Below are positions 1-6,175 of a stretch of 7,146 nucleotides of DNA, one piece after another. The translations under genes were made by a program, and so were the position numbers. Location: assembly GCA_039029935.1 (NCBI GenBank), contig JBCCFC010000710.1:1-7146 (forward strand), read 5' to 3'. The notes under the pieces were generated by a model, which saw only the letters and a program-made list of their open reading frames with translations, was not told the DNA's origin and did no database searches. The DNA is from G039029935 sp039029935. GTDB taxonomy: Bacteria > Chloroflexota > Anaerolineae > Caldilineales > Caldilineaceae. Each line of letters opens with the position of its first letter. Position 1 is the stretch's first letter.

Positions 1-43
1 ATTCATCAATCCCTTCTTGGGTGAATTCTACTTGTGTCGTCAT
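1..43 (-). CDS. 5' end of a gene leaving the window, possibly transcription elongation factor GreA
   Basis: Reading the minus strand from the ATG at 43-41 gives MTTQVEFTQEGIDE before the window ends. A good ribosome binding site (AGGGGAAG, about 6 nt before the ATG) and a well-formed promoter at 91-119 support a real start. The N-terminus, a short lead-in followed by a T-x-E-G motif, resembles GreA, whose start in many bacteria reads like T-x-E-G followed by a helix with L-x-x-E-L-x-x-L. Fourteen residues are too few to prove it, so the family is a guess and the gene start is the firm part. It lies 123 bp downstream of rsmA in the same direction. Confidence 0.5.
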   Translation of the reverse strand, partial: MTTQVEFTQEGIDE

Positions 44-90
44 TGTTCTTCCCCTTTTCAATGGATAAAAAATGCTGATGCCTTCTCTCA

Positions 91-119
91 TTTATATGTC
101 ATCATCCATTTTTTGTCCA
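91..119 (-). promoter_or_regulatory. Sigma70/sigmaA-type promoter for the gene starting at 43
   Basis: On the minus strand a -35 box TGGACA (119-114) and a -10 box TATAAA (96-91) are separated by 17 nt. Each matches consensus in five of six positions. Transcription would begin near 84, giving a leader of about 40 nt before the ATG at 43. The 44-166 gap therefore seems to hold a promoter rather than a terminator; no clear hairpin follows rsmA. Confidence 0.55.
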
Positions 120-166
120 TTTTTCTCTCAACCCAAAAGTTCATTTCTTACCCGTTCAAAGTATAT

Positions 167-1051
167 CTATTCATCGTCTTCTTCATCTGGTGCAAACAGG
201 ACATGATACAGTTGTCCCCACTCACCCAGTGATAGTGTCTGCGCTCGTCGCTTCGGATCGATTCCAGCCTCTTCCATCACCGCCCCAATGATAGGTTTCG
301 GTAATTGCAATCCCCCACTCAAACTGTTGAGCAACTGTTTTCGCTTTTGCGAGAAGCCAGCGCGTACCATGCGAAAAAAGAGCTTGGGGTCGGCGTCTGG
401 CACGGCGGGTTCGGGTAGACGTTCAAGACGCAGAATCGCACTGTCGACTTTGGGCTGAGGGTAAAAAGCACTGGCGGGTACATAGTGGACCAGTTCCGGT
501 TTGGTAAAAAACTGCACACTAACCGCCAAAATCGACAGTGCCCCTGGCTCTTCACAGATTCGTTCGGCTACCTCTTTTTGGACCATGATAACTGATAAGT
601 CTGGCGGATGAGATGATTCCAAGAAATAGCGCAGGACGCCATTGGTGATATTATACGGCAAATTGGCGACGACCTTATAACTTGTAATCGGCAGATTATT
701 GGGCAGCACTAGCTGCCCAAAGTGCAGACTAAGGATGTCCTCATGGATGATAGTGACATGCTCGCTGATGGCAAACTGACCACGCAGGATGGGAATCAGG
801 CGATCATCCAATTCCACCGCAAAGAGGTGTCCGGTCTCATCTACTCTCTGCGCCAATTGCTGTGTTAAAATGCCCAGTCCTGGTCCGATTTCGAGGACGA
901 CATCATCGGGAACCAGGTCAGCGGCCTTGAGAATGTGGGTGAGGTGACTCGTATCCACGAGGAAGTTTTGACTCAGAGATTGTTTAGGGTTTATGCCTGC
1001 GACACGGAGCAGTTGTCGAATTTCGGCTGATGTTGGTTGTCTTGTTGTCAT
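167..1051 (-). CDS. rsmA: 16S rRNA (adenine1518-N6/adenine1519-N6)-dimethyltransferase RsmA (KsgA)
   Basis: This is a 294-residue S-adenosylmethionine-dependent enzyme that dimethylates two adjacent adenines in the 3'-terminal hairpin of 16S rRNA during 30S maturation. Visible motifs are QNFL at 28-31, the SAM-binding EIGPGLG at 54-60, acidic E80 and D105, the adenine-pocket NLPY at 130-133, MVQKEVAER at 157-165, the PxxxFxPxPKVDS signature near 192-204 and FSQKRK at 233-238. The length is normal for the family. The ATG at 1051 is preferred over the in-frame TTG at 1069, because the extra MGPHSI lead is not typical and neither start has a strong ribosome binding site. The C-terminus ends in a short acidic tail (DEEDDE). 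The dehydrogenase gene stops 60 bp upstream in the same direction, so the two may share a transcript. Confidence 0.96.
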   Translation of the reverse strand: MTTRQPTSAEIRQLLRVAGINPKQSLSQNFLVDTSHLTHILKAADLVPDDVVLEIGPGLGILTQQLAQRVDETGHLFAVELDDRLIPILRGQFAISEHVTIIHEDILSLHFGQLVLPNNLPITSYKVVANLPYNITNGVLRYFLESSHPPDLSVIMVQKEVAERICEEPGALSILAVSVQFFTKPELVHYVPASAFYPQPKVDSAILRLERLPEPAVPDADPKLFFRMVRAGFSQKRKQLLNSLSGGLQLPKPIIGAVMEEAGIDPKRRAQTLSLGEWGQLYHVLFAPDEEDDE

Positions 1052-1111
1052 GATAGAATGAGGCCCCAATCAGATATAAAATTTATAGCCGCTTTTATGA
1101 AGATGCTCATA

Positions 1112-2056
1112 TCAAACATACACATCATCCACAGGCTCATAGCCCAGCAACGCTTTGGTCTCGTCCAATCGCCACGCCATCCCCGTATTCTGCGACATGC
1201 CATTGACCAAAATGTAGCTATCCGGCCACGCCGAGCCATCGGCCAGAATCGCCTTTTCAAAAAGCTGTGTGAAGTCGCGGTTGGAGAGCCACATGCCCTT
1301 GAACCAGCGGTCTGAGCGCGCCAAGTCTTCGGGATCACCGAGTGTATCGCCTTGGTCAAGCGTGGGTGTGCCAGCAGCAGAAAGAGTGGTGGGCAGGTTT
1401 TCACCGGGCTGACACCAGCCGATGCGCACACAGACAAAGGTGGTGCGTTCATGTGCGGGGTTCTGGGCGGCTTTGCGCTGTTCACGTGCGCCGAGCGTTT
1501 TACAGAGCCGTTCACCTGCAAACTTGGCAGTGGCATAGGGTGCGGCATTGACATGCTCTTTACCCGTGAACCAAACTGTGCCGACCTCTGGCGGGGTGTC
1601 TGACCCAAGTTCACCGGGACCAATCATTTCTGACCAGGGAGAATCTTTATAACGACCCATCACATGGTTGGAGGTGGCAAAGACGACGCGCTTGATGCTA
1701 GATGAATCGGCAGCAGCGATGATGACGTTGTTGTTGATGTCCATTGAGATGCCCGAATCGAGCCAACTGGCCTCCGGGTAGGGATTCTGAGCCGCAAAAT
1801 GGACCACAGCATCGACTTGATTGAGTGTATCCTGCCAGCGATGGTCATGCCAATCACCAATATCACATTGCACATAGGACAGATCAAAATTATCGGTGTC
1901 GATACCTTCTAGCACCTTGGATTCATTGTCAGGGAGGTGCAAATCCAATCCAATGGCTTTTTTGACTTGATCACCCGCGGCCAAATGGCGAATGAGTTTT
2001 GTGCCAAGATTGCCTGCTGCCCCTGTAATGGCGACGGTTGTCAGTTGATTATTCAT
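1112..2056 (-). CDS. NAD-dependent epimerase/dehydratase family protein, uronate dehydrogenase-like (extended SDR)
   Basis: A 314-residue extended short-chain dehydrogenase/reductase. The Rossmann motif TGAAGNLG is at residues 11-18 (GxxGxxG), an acidic CDIGD at 64-68, HFAAQ at 86-90, the catalytic Ser in FATSNH near 129, and catalytic Tyr174/Lys178 in YATAK. The middle and C-terminal style (CDIGDWHD, VVFATSNHVMG, SDRWFKGMWLSNRDFTQLFEKAI-like text, then a late LGYEP) resembles uronate dehydrogenase, which oxidises galacturonate or glucuronate to an aldarolactone. The related haloarchaeal NAD-dependent glucose-6-phosphate dehydrogenase (Azf) type is an alternative. The protein is longer than the roughly 265-residue uronate dehydrogenases, with extra segments around 185-205 and 218-245, so the substrate is uncertain. 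The ATG at 2056 is chosen because GAGGAG lies 10 nt upstream; an in-frame TTG at 2074 overlaps that site. It overlaps the tetR-type gene by 8 nt, implying translational coupling. Confidence 0.82.
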   Translation of the reverse strand: MNNQLTTVAITGAAGNLGTKLIRHLAAGDQVKKAIGLDLHLPDNESKVLEGIDTDNFDLSYVQCDIGDWHDHRWQDTLNQVDAVVHFAAQNPYPEASWLDSGISMDINNNVIIAAADSSSIKRVVFATSNHVMGRYKDSPWSEMIGPGELGSDTPPEVGTVWFTGKEHVNAAPYATAKFAGERLCKTLGAREQRKAAQNPAHERTTFVCVRIGWCQPGENLPTTLSAAGTPTLDQGDTLGDPEDLARSDRWFKGMWLSNRDFTQLFEKAILADGSAWPDSYILVNGMSQNTGMAWRLDETKALLGYEPVDDVYV

Positions 2057-2672
2057 CCGATGTTCGCTCCTCAATGTTCCGACTAACTAAGGCTGGTTCA
2101 CCCGTGATGCCAAAAAGCCCCTCTTCGGACAGTCGTATGGCTGTTTCCGCTACAACATCTGCGGGTTGCGGGTCATCACTTGTAATCCACCAGATGACCA
2201 GTCCCAGATGCGCTTCGGCCATAAAATTTACGACGATTTCGAGTGGGACAGGAAACTTATCCACAATACCGTTGGTTTGGAACGCCATCATGGCCTGTAC
2301 AACAAAATAGTTTTTCATCTGCTCTCGGATGATGCTCAAGACGGAACCCTGCAAAAGCACCTTAAAGGGTTCACGGTGTTCATCCAGTTTCTGATAAAAT
2401 TCAGTCAGATTATGCGCCATAATCTTACCAGTCTCGCTCGAAGGGGCAAGGATGGGTGACTGTAGCGCAGGCTCAAGCTCTTTGCGAAATTCATCCAGAC
2501 AACTATGTAGGAGGGCGTCTTTGTCGGTAAAATTACGATAAAAGGTGACACGGGCGGTATCTGCACGGTCTGTGATTTCATGAACGGTAATGGCTTCGTA
2601 GGGCTTCTCCTTCATCAAATCAATCAAGGCTTCCCGCAACCACCGTCTTGTGCGTACTGTACGTCGATCCAT
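2049..2672 (-). CDS. TetR/AcrR family transcriptional regulator
   Basis: A 207-residue protein with an N-terminal TetR-type DNA-binding domain. A basic first helix (RRTVRTRRWLREALIDLM) leads into the helix-turn-helix around residues 28-47, with the usual ending TFYRNFTDKDALL. The rest is helical and forms the expected ligand-binding and dimerisation part; the inducer cannot be read from it. The ATG at 2672 has AGGA about 10 nt upstream. The stop codon overlaps the start of the dehydrogenase gene (ATGAATAA), so regulator and enzyme are probably one operon. Binding its own promoter at 2727-2756 and releasing on a sugar-derived ligand would be a reasonable model, but that is inference. No efflux pump is adjacent, so a classical drug-resistance role is not suggested. 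Confidence 0.92.
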   Translation of the reverse strand: MDRRTVRTRRWLREALIDLMKEKPYEAITVHEITDRADTARVTFYRNFTDKDALLHSCLDEFRKELEPALQSPILAPSSETGKIMAHNLTEFYQKLDEHREPFKVLLQGSVLSIIREQMKNYFVVQAMMAFQTNGIVDKFPVPLEIVVNFMAEAHLGLVIWWITSDDPQPADVVAETAIRLSEEGLFGITGEPALVSRNIEERTSDE

Positions 2673-2726
2673 AACATTCTTTTCCTAACGATACTAACTA
2701 TGTTTATTTGTAACTGATTGTACCAG

Positions 2727-2756
2727 ATTATAACAGTATACGCAGGATTGTGTCAA
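2727..2756 (-). promoter_or_regulatory. Consensus promoter of the tetR-dehydrogenase operon
   Basis: On the minus strand TTGACA (2756-2751) and TATAAT (2732-2727) are both perfect consensus boxes with an 18-nt spacer. Transcription would start near 2720, about 48 nt before the regulator ATG. A promoter this close to consensus would fire strongly unless repressed, which fits an autorepressing TetR protein. The spacer contains the palindrome GTATAC. Confidence 0.75.
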
Positions 2757-2783
2757 TTGTAACCTATTGTTTCCCTATTGTTT
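2747..2783. repeat. Helically spaced ATTGT repeats over the regulator promoter, candidate operator
   Basis: On the plus strand ATTGT occurs at 2747, 2756, 2766 and 2777, steps of 9, 10 and 11 nt, with another copy at 2717 beyond the -10 box. Two longer copies, CCTATTGTTT at 2763-2772 and 2774-2783, form an exact 11-nt-period direct repeat. The cluster overlaps and extends upstream of the -35 box. It may be a binding site for the adjacent TetR protein or another factor, or an A/T-phased curved upstream element. TetR operators are usually inverted repeats, and I see no long palindrome here, so the assignment is tentative. Confidence 0.4.
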
Positions 2784-2801
2784 TAGAGACTGTTATTCAA
2801 A

Positions 2802-2836
2802 TAGAAGTCCGACTTTTGTCAAAAGTCGGACTTCTA
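2802..2836 (-). terminator. Perfect 16-bp hairpin after the membrane protein gene
   Basis: The arms 2802-2817 and 2821-2836 (TAGAAGTCCGACTTTT and its exact complement) are separated by GTC. The hairpin starts 7 nt beyond the membrane protein stop codon and ends upstream of the regulator promoter, a fitting place for transcription termination. The following minus-strand bases (TTTGAATAACAG) contain only a short T run, so an intrinsic terminator is plausible but not textbook. The perfect symmetry also fits a dispersed palindromic repeat that has been reused as a terminator. Confidence 0.55.
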
Positions 2837-2842
2837 CTGGCG

Positions 2843-5413
2843 TTATTGATTCGACGATTCGATGACCTTGACATGCCCCAATACAACACCCTTCGTACTC
2901 AGATTTACCCTTAACCGCTCCCAAGTCTGCTCATGATATAGCCCCACCTCAACAAAATAGGTTCCACTTGGTGCATTTTCAGGCAGCGTTAACAAATATG
3001 TATCATCAACCCGTTGCCCCTCAACCCATGTCGAAGTTGGTGATTGCCCGTCTTGCGGTGTCTGGTCATCCTGTGCCCAGACCGCACCGGGCGGTAACAC
3101 AAGATGGGTGAAGACCTTATAATCGTCGGCTAGGTCAATCAATGCTTCCCATTGTAGGGTCAAGGTCAACGTTTCGCCAGCCGTCACCGTGCGTTTATCG
3201 AGCTGATAGTCAACCAGTGCGATGGTATCGTCAAAGTTGATCGTTGGCAGAGCCTCGGTGGTAGATGGCTGCAAGGCGACATAGCCCAATGTCCAGACCT
3301 CGCCGACATCGGCTATGTCTGATTCGGGTGTCGCTTTTACACGAATAGGCAAACGCTGTCCTGTCTCAAAGGTGTACAATCCAATATCGAAGCGCAAACG
3401 AGCCGGGGCGTGGGCAGTTGTTGGAATATCTAAGCGATGCTGATCAACAATCATCTGATCAAGCGGCCATTCGCTGGTGACGAGGCTGCCTTTTGCTGGA
3501 TATGTATCGCGCTGTGCTTGCAAGATGCCGACATCATCGGTGGCATGGAGAAAAATGCTATAATTGGACGAAACGGATGTCATGGCTTGCCAATAGAGTG
3601 TAAGTTCAACAGGCTCACCCGGTGTTGCTTCATCCTGCCGGAGATCATAGCCGACCAAACGTGCGACGGGGGCTTCGGCTGGTCCAAATTGTACATCGAC
3701 AGGTGTGGGTAGGGTTGTATCTGCTGCCATGAGTGGTGGGGTTGCATAGGTTGGTACAATCCATCGGAAGGGGGCATAGACTGCTAAAATAAACAGCCCA
3801 ATGCTCAGGATAACGCTTACCGACCATTGCAATATGGATGGCATCCAATTGAGCAGCCCCCATGCCAATAAAGGCATCAATGCACCGACAGCGGGAAAGA
3901 GAAGCCGTCCCTGTGGATAGTTGACTTGGCCCCAATAAGCCAGCAGGAGGATCATGCCTGTGAGCCAAAATAGCAGGAGTATCACTTGATGTAAAACACC
4001 CCTTCCCAACCTCTCCTTGTTAGGGGGAGGAGCAGTCCCCTCGCCCAGACTATTATCAACCGTTCCTGCCCCCAGATTACTATCACTTGCGCGAGAAGCG
4101 ATCCCTTCGCCTAGCAGGAGAGGGTTAGGAAGGGATCGCAACAACCACATAAATACACCAATGATTGCGCCACTGAAACCGACAATGCATATCCAGTTGT
4201 ATACTGCATAAAACCAAGGCTCGGCCACGATGTTGAACCATCCAAATACACCCCAAAAAGACCGCCAGACACCTGGGGCCAATGTCCACAATTCATCGAG
4301 CCGCAACGGTTCTGGCCGCGCGGGTAGCACCGATGTCAATGCGCTGATACCTGTGGGGTCATCAAACAACAACCAGTTGCGCACATACCACCACCCTGCA
4401 ATAAGTAGCACGGGGATGCTAACAAACAATGCCTGTTGTATTTTTTCGTTATATAGGAAAGTATAAAATTGCGGAGGTAGGCATTCTCTAATGCCGGATT
4501 GCCCCGCACTAGAGAGTGCTCGCTCCGCAGATTTTTTATTATATAGGAAAGTATAAAATTGCGGAGGTAGGCATTCTCTAATGCCGGATTGCCCCGCACT
4601 AGAGAGTGCTCGCTCCGCAGATTTTTTAAGTGTACTCTCACTGGCTCGATAGACAATCCAAGCATAGAATACCGCGACCCCCAACAGCACCCCATTGAGC
4701 TTGCTGAGAAAGGCCAGCCCTACGCATATCCCTATGCCAAGCCATGCAAGCATACCTGTTTTACAGGATAGCAGACGCATCAACATCCACAACCCTGTGG
4801 TGCAGACCGCTGTCACCAGATTATCGTTGCTGATGGATGCACTGATAAAGAGAAATTGGGGATTGAAGGCGACCAATGATGCGGCCATAAATGCATAGGG
4901 CGTTGTGTTGGCTACACCTGCATTTTGTGCCAACAGAGTTGCAATCTGCCATACGCAATAGATGGTCCACGCACCCAAGCAGACCGAGAAAAAGCGAACA
5001 AGATGCGCGGCTAGTACTACGCCACGCCAAGGCCATTGGTGGGCATGCCCATGTATCATCTTGTTTTTGTTGCCAAAGGCGGTCGCATCCCCCTCAACGA
5101 CATGCGGATTATACTGAATGGCATTGTTGGCGTTATCGGTCGAGATGCCTATGGTCAACAAAGCACCAAGCGCGTAGTACAGTGGCGGCTGGCTCCCCTC
5201 CTGTGCCCAAGGTGCAATGCCAAAATCTTCTGCCTGTGGCAACCCTTTGCCTTCGGCCAACCAGCGGATATATTCATAATGCCAAACCTCATCGGGTGCT
5301 TCAAAGAGCGGGTTGATGATGCTATAGGTGCTACCCAGAATGAGAAAGAGTGTGATGAGCAAAAATTGTAGGCTAGATTGAGGACGAAGCCGTATAGATA
5401 CCCAATGTGTCAT
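2843..5413 (-). CDS. Large polytopic membrane protein, GT-C/DUF2142-type predicted glycosyltransferase with two C-terminal beta-sandwich repeats
   Basis: An 856-residue protein. The first membrane helix is near 13-33, followed by a PDExxH motif (P40, D41, E42, H45) in the first loop. This resembles the acidic catalytic loop of GT-C glycosyltransferases that use lipid-linked sugars (PMT/ArnT, DUF2142). Further hydrophobic segments lie near 131-160, 173-213, 222-252, 327-345, 403-425, 476-494, 503-523 and 531-558. The last part holds two related beta-rich domains, about 575-690 and 720-835, each with an ELTLYW/TLTLQW strand and a final (D/E)(I/V)GLY motif. They probably lie outside the cytoplasm and may bind glycans. 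Residues 263-322 are a tandem 30-residue repeat and 427-472 a second foreign-looking insert (separate entries). The ATG at 5413 has no clear ribosome binding site. The acceptor and sugar are unknown. Confidence 0.8.
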   Translation of the reverse strand: MTHWVSIRLRPQSSLQFLLITLFLILGSTYSIINPLFEAPDEVWHYEYIRWLAEGKGLPQAEDFGIAPWAQEGSQPPLYYALGALLTIGISTDNANNAIQYNPHVVEGDATAFGNKNKMIHGHAHQWPWRGVVLAAHLVRFFSVCLGAWTIYCVWQIATLLAQNAGVANTTPYAFMAASLVAFNPQFLFISASISNDNLVTAVCTTGLWMLMRLLSCKTGMLAWLGIGICVGLAFLSKLNGVLLGVAVFYAWIVYRASESTLKKSAERALSSAGQSGIRECLPPQFYTFLYNKKSAERALSSAGQSGIRECLPPQFYTFLYNEKIQQALFVSIPVLLIAGWWYVRNWLLFDDPTGISALTSVLPARPEPLRLDELWTLAPGVWRSFWGVFGWFNIVAEPWFYAVYNWICIVGFSGAIIGVFMWLLRSLPNPLLLGEGIASRASDSNLGAGTVDNSLGEGTAPPPNKERLGRGVLHQVILLLFWLTGMILLLAYWGQVNYPQGRLLFPAVGALMPLLAWGLLNWMPSILQWSVSVILSIGLFILAVYAPFRWIVPTYATPPLMAADTTLPTPVDVQFGPAEAPVARLVGYDLRQDEATPGEPVELTLYWQAMTSVSSNYSIFLHATDDVGILQAQRDTYPAKGSLVTSEWPLDQMIVDQHRLDIPTTAHAPARLRFDIGLYTFETGQRLPIRVKATPESDIADVGEVWTLGYVALQPSTTEALPTINFDDTIALVDYQLDKRTVTAGETLTLTLQWEALIDLADDYKVFTHLVLPPGAVWAQDDQTPQDGQSPTSTWVEGQRVDDTYLLTLPENAPSGTYFVEVGLYHEQTWERLRVNLSTKGVVLGHVKVIESSNQ
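4000..4134. repeat. Repeat-like insertion bounded by inverted repeats, read in frame as part of the membrane protein
   Basis: The left arm 4000-4024 (starting CCCTTCCCAACC) and right arm 4110-4134 (ending GGTTAGGAAGGG) are imperfect complements over about 25 bp, with a smaller perfect inverted repeat, 4098-4107 against 4130-4139 (GCGATCCCTT). In the host gene the segment encodes residues 427-472, a Gly/Pro/Ser-rich stretch with NPLLLGEG and NKERLGRG at its ends. It sits between two membrane helices and is unlike the hydrophobic sequence on either side. Segments giving NPLLxGEG-like translations are common intergenic palindromes in some bacteria (general recollection). I infer an inserted miniature element tolerated in a loop. 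Confidence 0.6.
4449..4628. repeat. Two perfect tandem copies of a 90-nt palindromic unit inside the membrane protein gene
   Basis: Positions 4449-4538 and 4539-4628 are identical. Each encodes the same 30 residues (263-292 and 293-322), beginning KKSAERALSSAG and ending FYTFLYN. Each unit folds on itself. In copy 1 the outer arms are AAAATTGCGGAG (4465-4476) and CTCCGCAGATTTT (4523-4535). Inside are hairpins GGCATT/AATGCC (4480-4485, 4490-4495) and GCACT/AGTGC (4506-4510, 4515-4519). Alternatively GCATTCTCTA can pair with TAGAGAGTGC over 10 bp with one wobble. The heptamer ATTTTTT occurs at 4440, 4531 and 4621, bounding the copies. The unit resembles a coding palindromic element, comparable in concept to those of Rickettsia. 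Confidence 0.85.
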
Positions 5414-5496
5414 AAATAAATTGGCTGTTTACGCGTTTTGTGTAAGATTCATTGTTGATTCAGGTCTATGATAGCATAGGTTAGAAGCACAAACAA

Positions 5497-5514
5497 TGAT
5501 ACAATAGCATTGTA
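5497..5514 (+). promoter_or_regulatory. Extended -10 promoter candidate and palindrome shared with the divergent promoter
   Basis: The plus strand reads TGATACAAT at 5497-5505, an extended -10 (TGnTAnAAT), with no good -35 upstream. It would serve the VTT-family gene at 5624. TACAAT here and the minus-strand TACAAT at 5514-5509 are the two arms of the palindrome TACAATAGCATTGTA (5500-5514). Divergent transcription may thus start from one symmetrical site. Confidence 0.35.
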
Positions 5515-5538
5515 GAACATTTGCTATTTTTATGACAA
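5509..5538 (-). promoter_or_regulatory. Promoter for the membrane glycosyltransferase-like gene
   Basis: Minus-strand TTGTCA (5538-5533) and TACAAT (5514-5509), five of six matches each, with an 18-nt spacer. The predicted start near 5502 leaves a leader of about 90 nt before the ATG at 5413. The -10 box is one arm of the palindrome at 5500-5514. Confidence 0.5.
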
Positions 5539-5566
5539 TTATTTGCCAACGTTGGAGATGGATTTT

Positions 5567-5620
5567 ATGCAACGTGAATTTAACATCTTTGGTCCAGTAC
5601 AACTCTCGATTAAGGATTAG
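5567..5620 (+). CDS. Possible 17-residue leader peptide before the VTT-family gene
   Basis: ATG at 5567 to TAG at 5618-5620 encodes MQREFNIFGPVQLSIKD. GGAG at 5554-5557 lies about 9 nt before the ATG, a reasonable ribosome binding site. The stop is 3 nt before the next gene's ATG, and the AAGGA that would serve that gene lies within the last codons, so ribosomes ending here could reinitiate. No family is recognised, and no attenuator hairpin or run of regulatory codons is visible. A chance ORF or the remnant of a longer gene is equally possible. Confidence 0.3.
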   Translation: MQREFNIFGPVQLSIKD

Positions 5621-5623
5621 CTG

Positions 5624-6175
5624 ATGGACAACACACAAAGACAACGTTGGCTCGGTATAACCATCATCCTATTGATTACCATTGCCAGCTTTTGGATCGC
5701 CATCAACCCCGAATGGGTGGCCCGCTTGGGCAGTTGGGGCTACGTCGGTGCGTTTCTCATCAGCCTTGTTGCCAGTGCCACCATTGTCCTGCCAGCACCA
5801 GGACTCGCCGTGATTATCGCCATGAGTACCAGCTTTGACCCGGTGTTACTGGGGATCGTCGGCGGTATTGGCAGTGCGATTGGCGAGTTAAGCGGCTATA
5901 TTGCAGGGGCAACGGGCAATGCTCTGATTCCGCAAGAACAACGCAAACATATTGACTGGCTTCAACCCTTGACGGAGAAATATGGAGGATGGCTGCTCTT
6001 CGTATTTTCGGCCATCCCATTTCCACTGTTTGATTTAGCGGGGATCATCGCTGGCGTGGTCAAAATGCCTGTGTGGGTCTTTCTCCTCTCTGTCAGCATT
6101 GGCAAAAGTATTAAATATATTTTCCTGATTTGGATCGGTGCTGCACCGCTGGCTTGGCTTCAAGAGTACCTGTAA
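5624..6175 (+). CDS. DedA/VTT (SNARE-associated) family small membrane protein
   Basis: A 183-residue integral membrane protein. Hydrophobic segments lie near 10-28, 38-65, 72-100, 122-146 and 150-173. The glycine-rich GIGSAIGELSGYIAG (81-95) matches the family's G-xxx-GE-xx-GY signature, and FSAIPFPLFDLAGIIAG (128-144) corresponds to the family's re-entrant F-x-x-x-P-x-x-x-x-x-AG segment. Members are linked to phospholipid translocation and membrane homeostasis; the exact substrate here is unknown. The usual arginine of the DedA FxRxxP motif is not visible, which is closer to the more divergent VTT proteins. The ATG at 5624 has AAGGA 9 nt upstream. It is divergent from the membrane glycosyltransferase gene and convergent with the decayed gene to its right. 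No clear terminator follows. Confidence 0.8.
   Translation: MDNTQRQRWLGITIILLITIASFWIAINPEWVARLGSWGYVGAFLISLVASATIVLPAPGLAVIIAMSTSFDPVLLGIVGGIGSAIGELSGYIAGATGNALIPQEQRKHIDWLQPLTEKYGGWLLFVFSAIPFPLFDLAGIIAGVVKMPVWVFLLSVSIGKSIKYIFLIWIGAAPLAWLQEYL

Noticed and set aside
17..232. 71-codon plus-strand ORF at the left edge
   Set aside because: Runs antisense across a minus-strand gene start, its promoter and the end of rsmA; low-complexity A/T-rich translation.
1052..1111. Separate rsmA promoter in the gap after the dehydrogenase gene
   Set aside because: A TATAAATTTTATA stretch is present, but no -35 box at suitable spacing was found.
1048..1623. 191-codon minus-strand ORF
   Set aside because: Out-of-frame shadow of the dehydrogenase gene, whose Rossmann and YxxxK motifs fix the true frame.
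4449..4628. CRISPR-like direct repeats
   Set aside because: Only two copies, immediately adjacent with no spacer, 90 nt long and in frame within a gene.
4336..4695. 119-codon minus-strand ORF containing the repeat in another frame
   Set aside because: The true frame is fixed by the flanking membrane helices; openness of the second frame is a property of the repeat unit.
4891..5316. 141-codon plus-strand ORF
   Set aside because: Antisense to the N-terminal part of the membrane protein; composition rich in Arg, His and Ser with no recognisable motif.
5532..5624. 30-codon plus-strand ORF ending in TGATG at the VTT start
   Set aside because: No ribosome binding site before its ATG and unlikely residue composition; kept only as an alternative to the 17-codon ORF.
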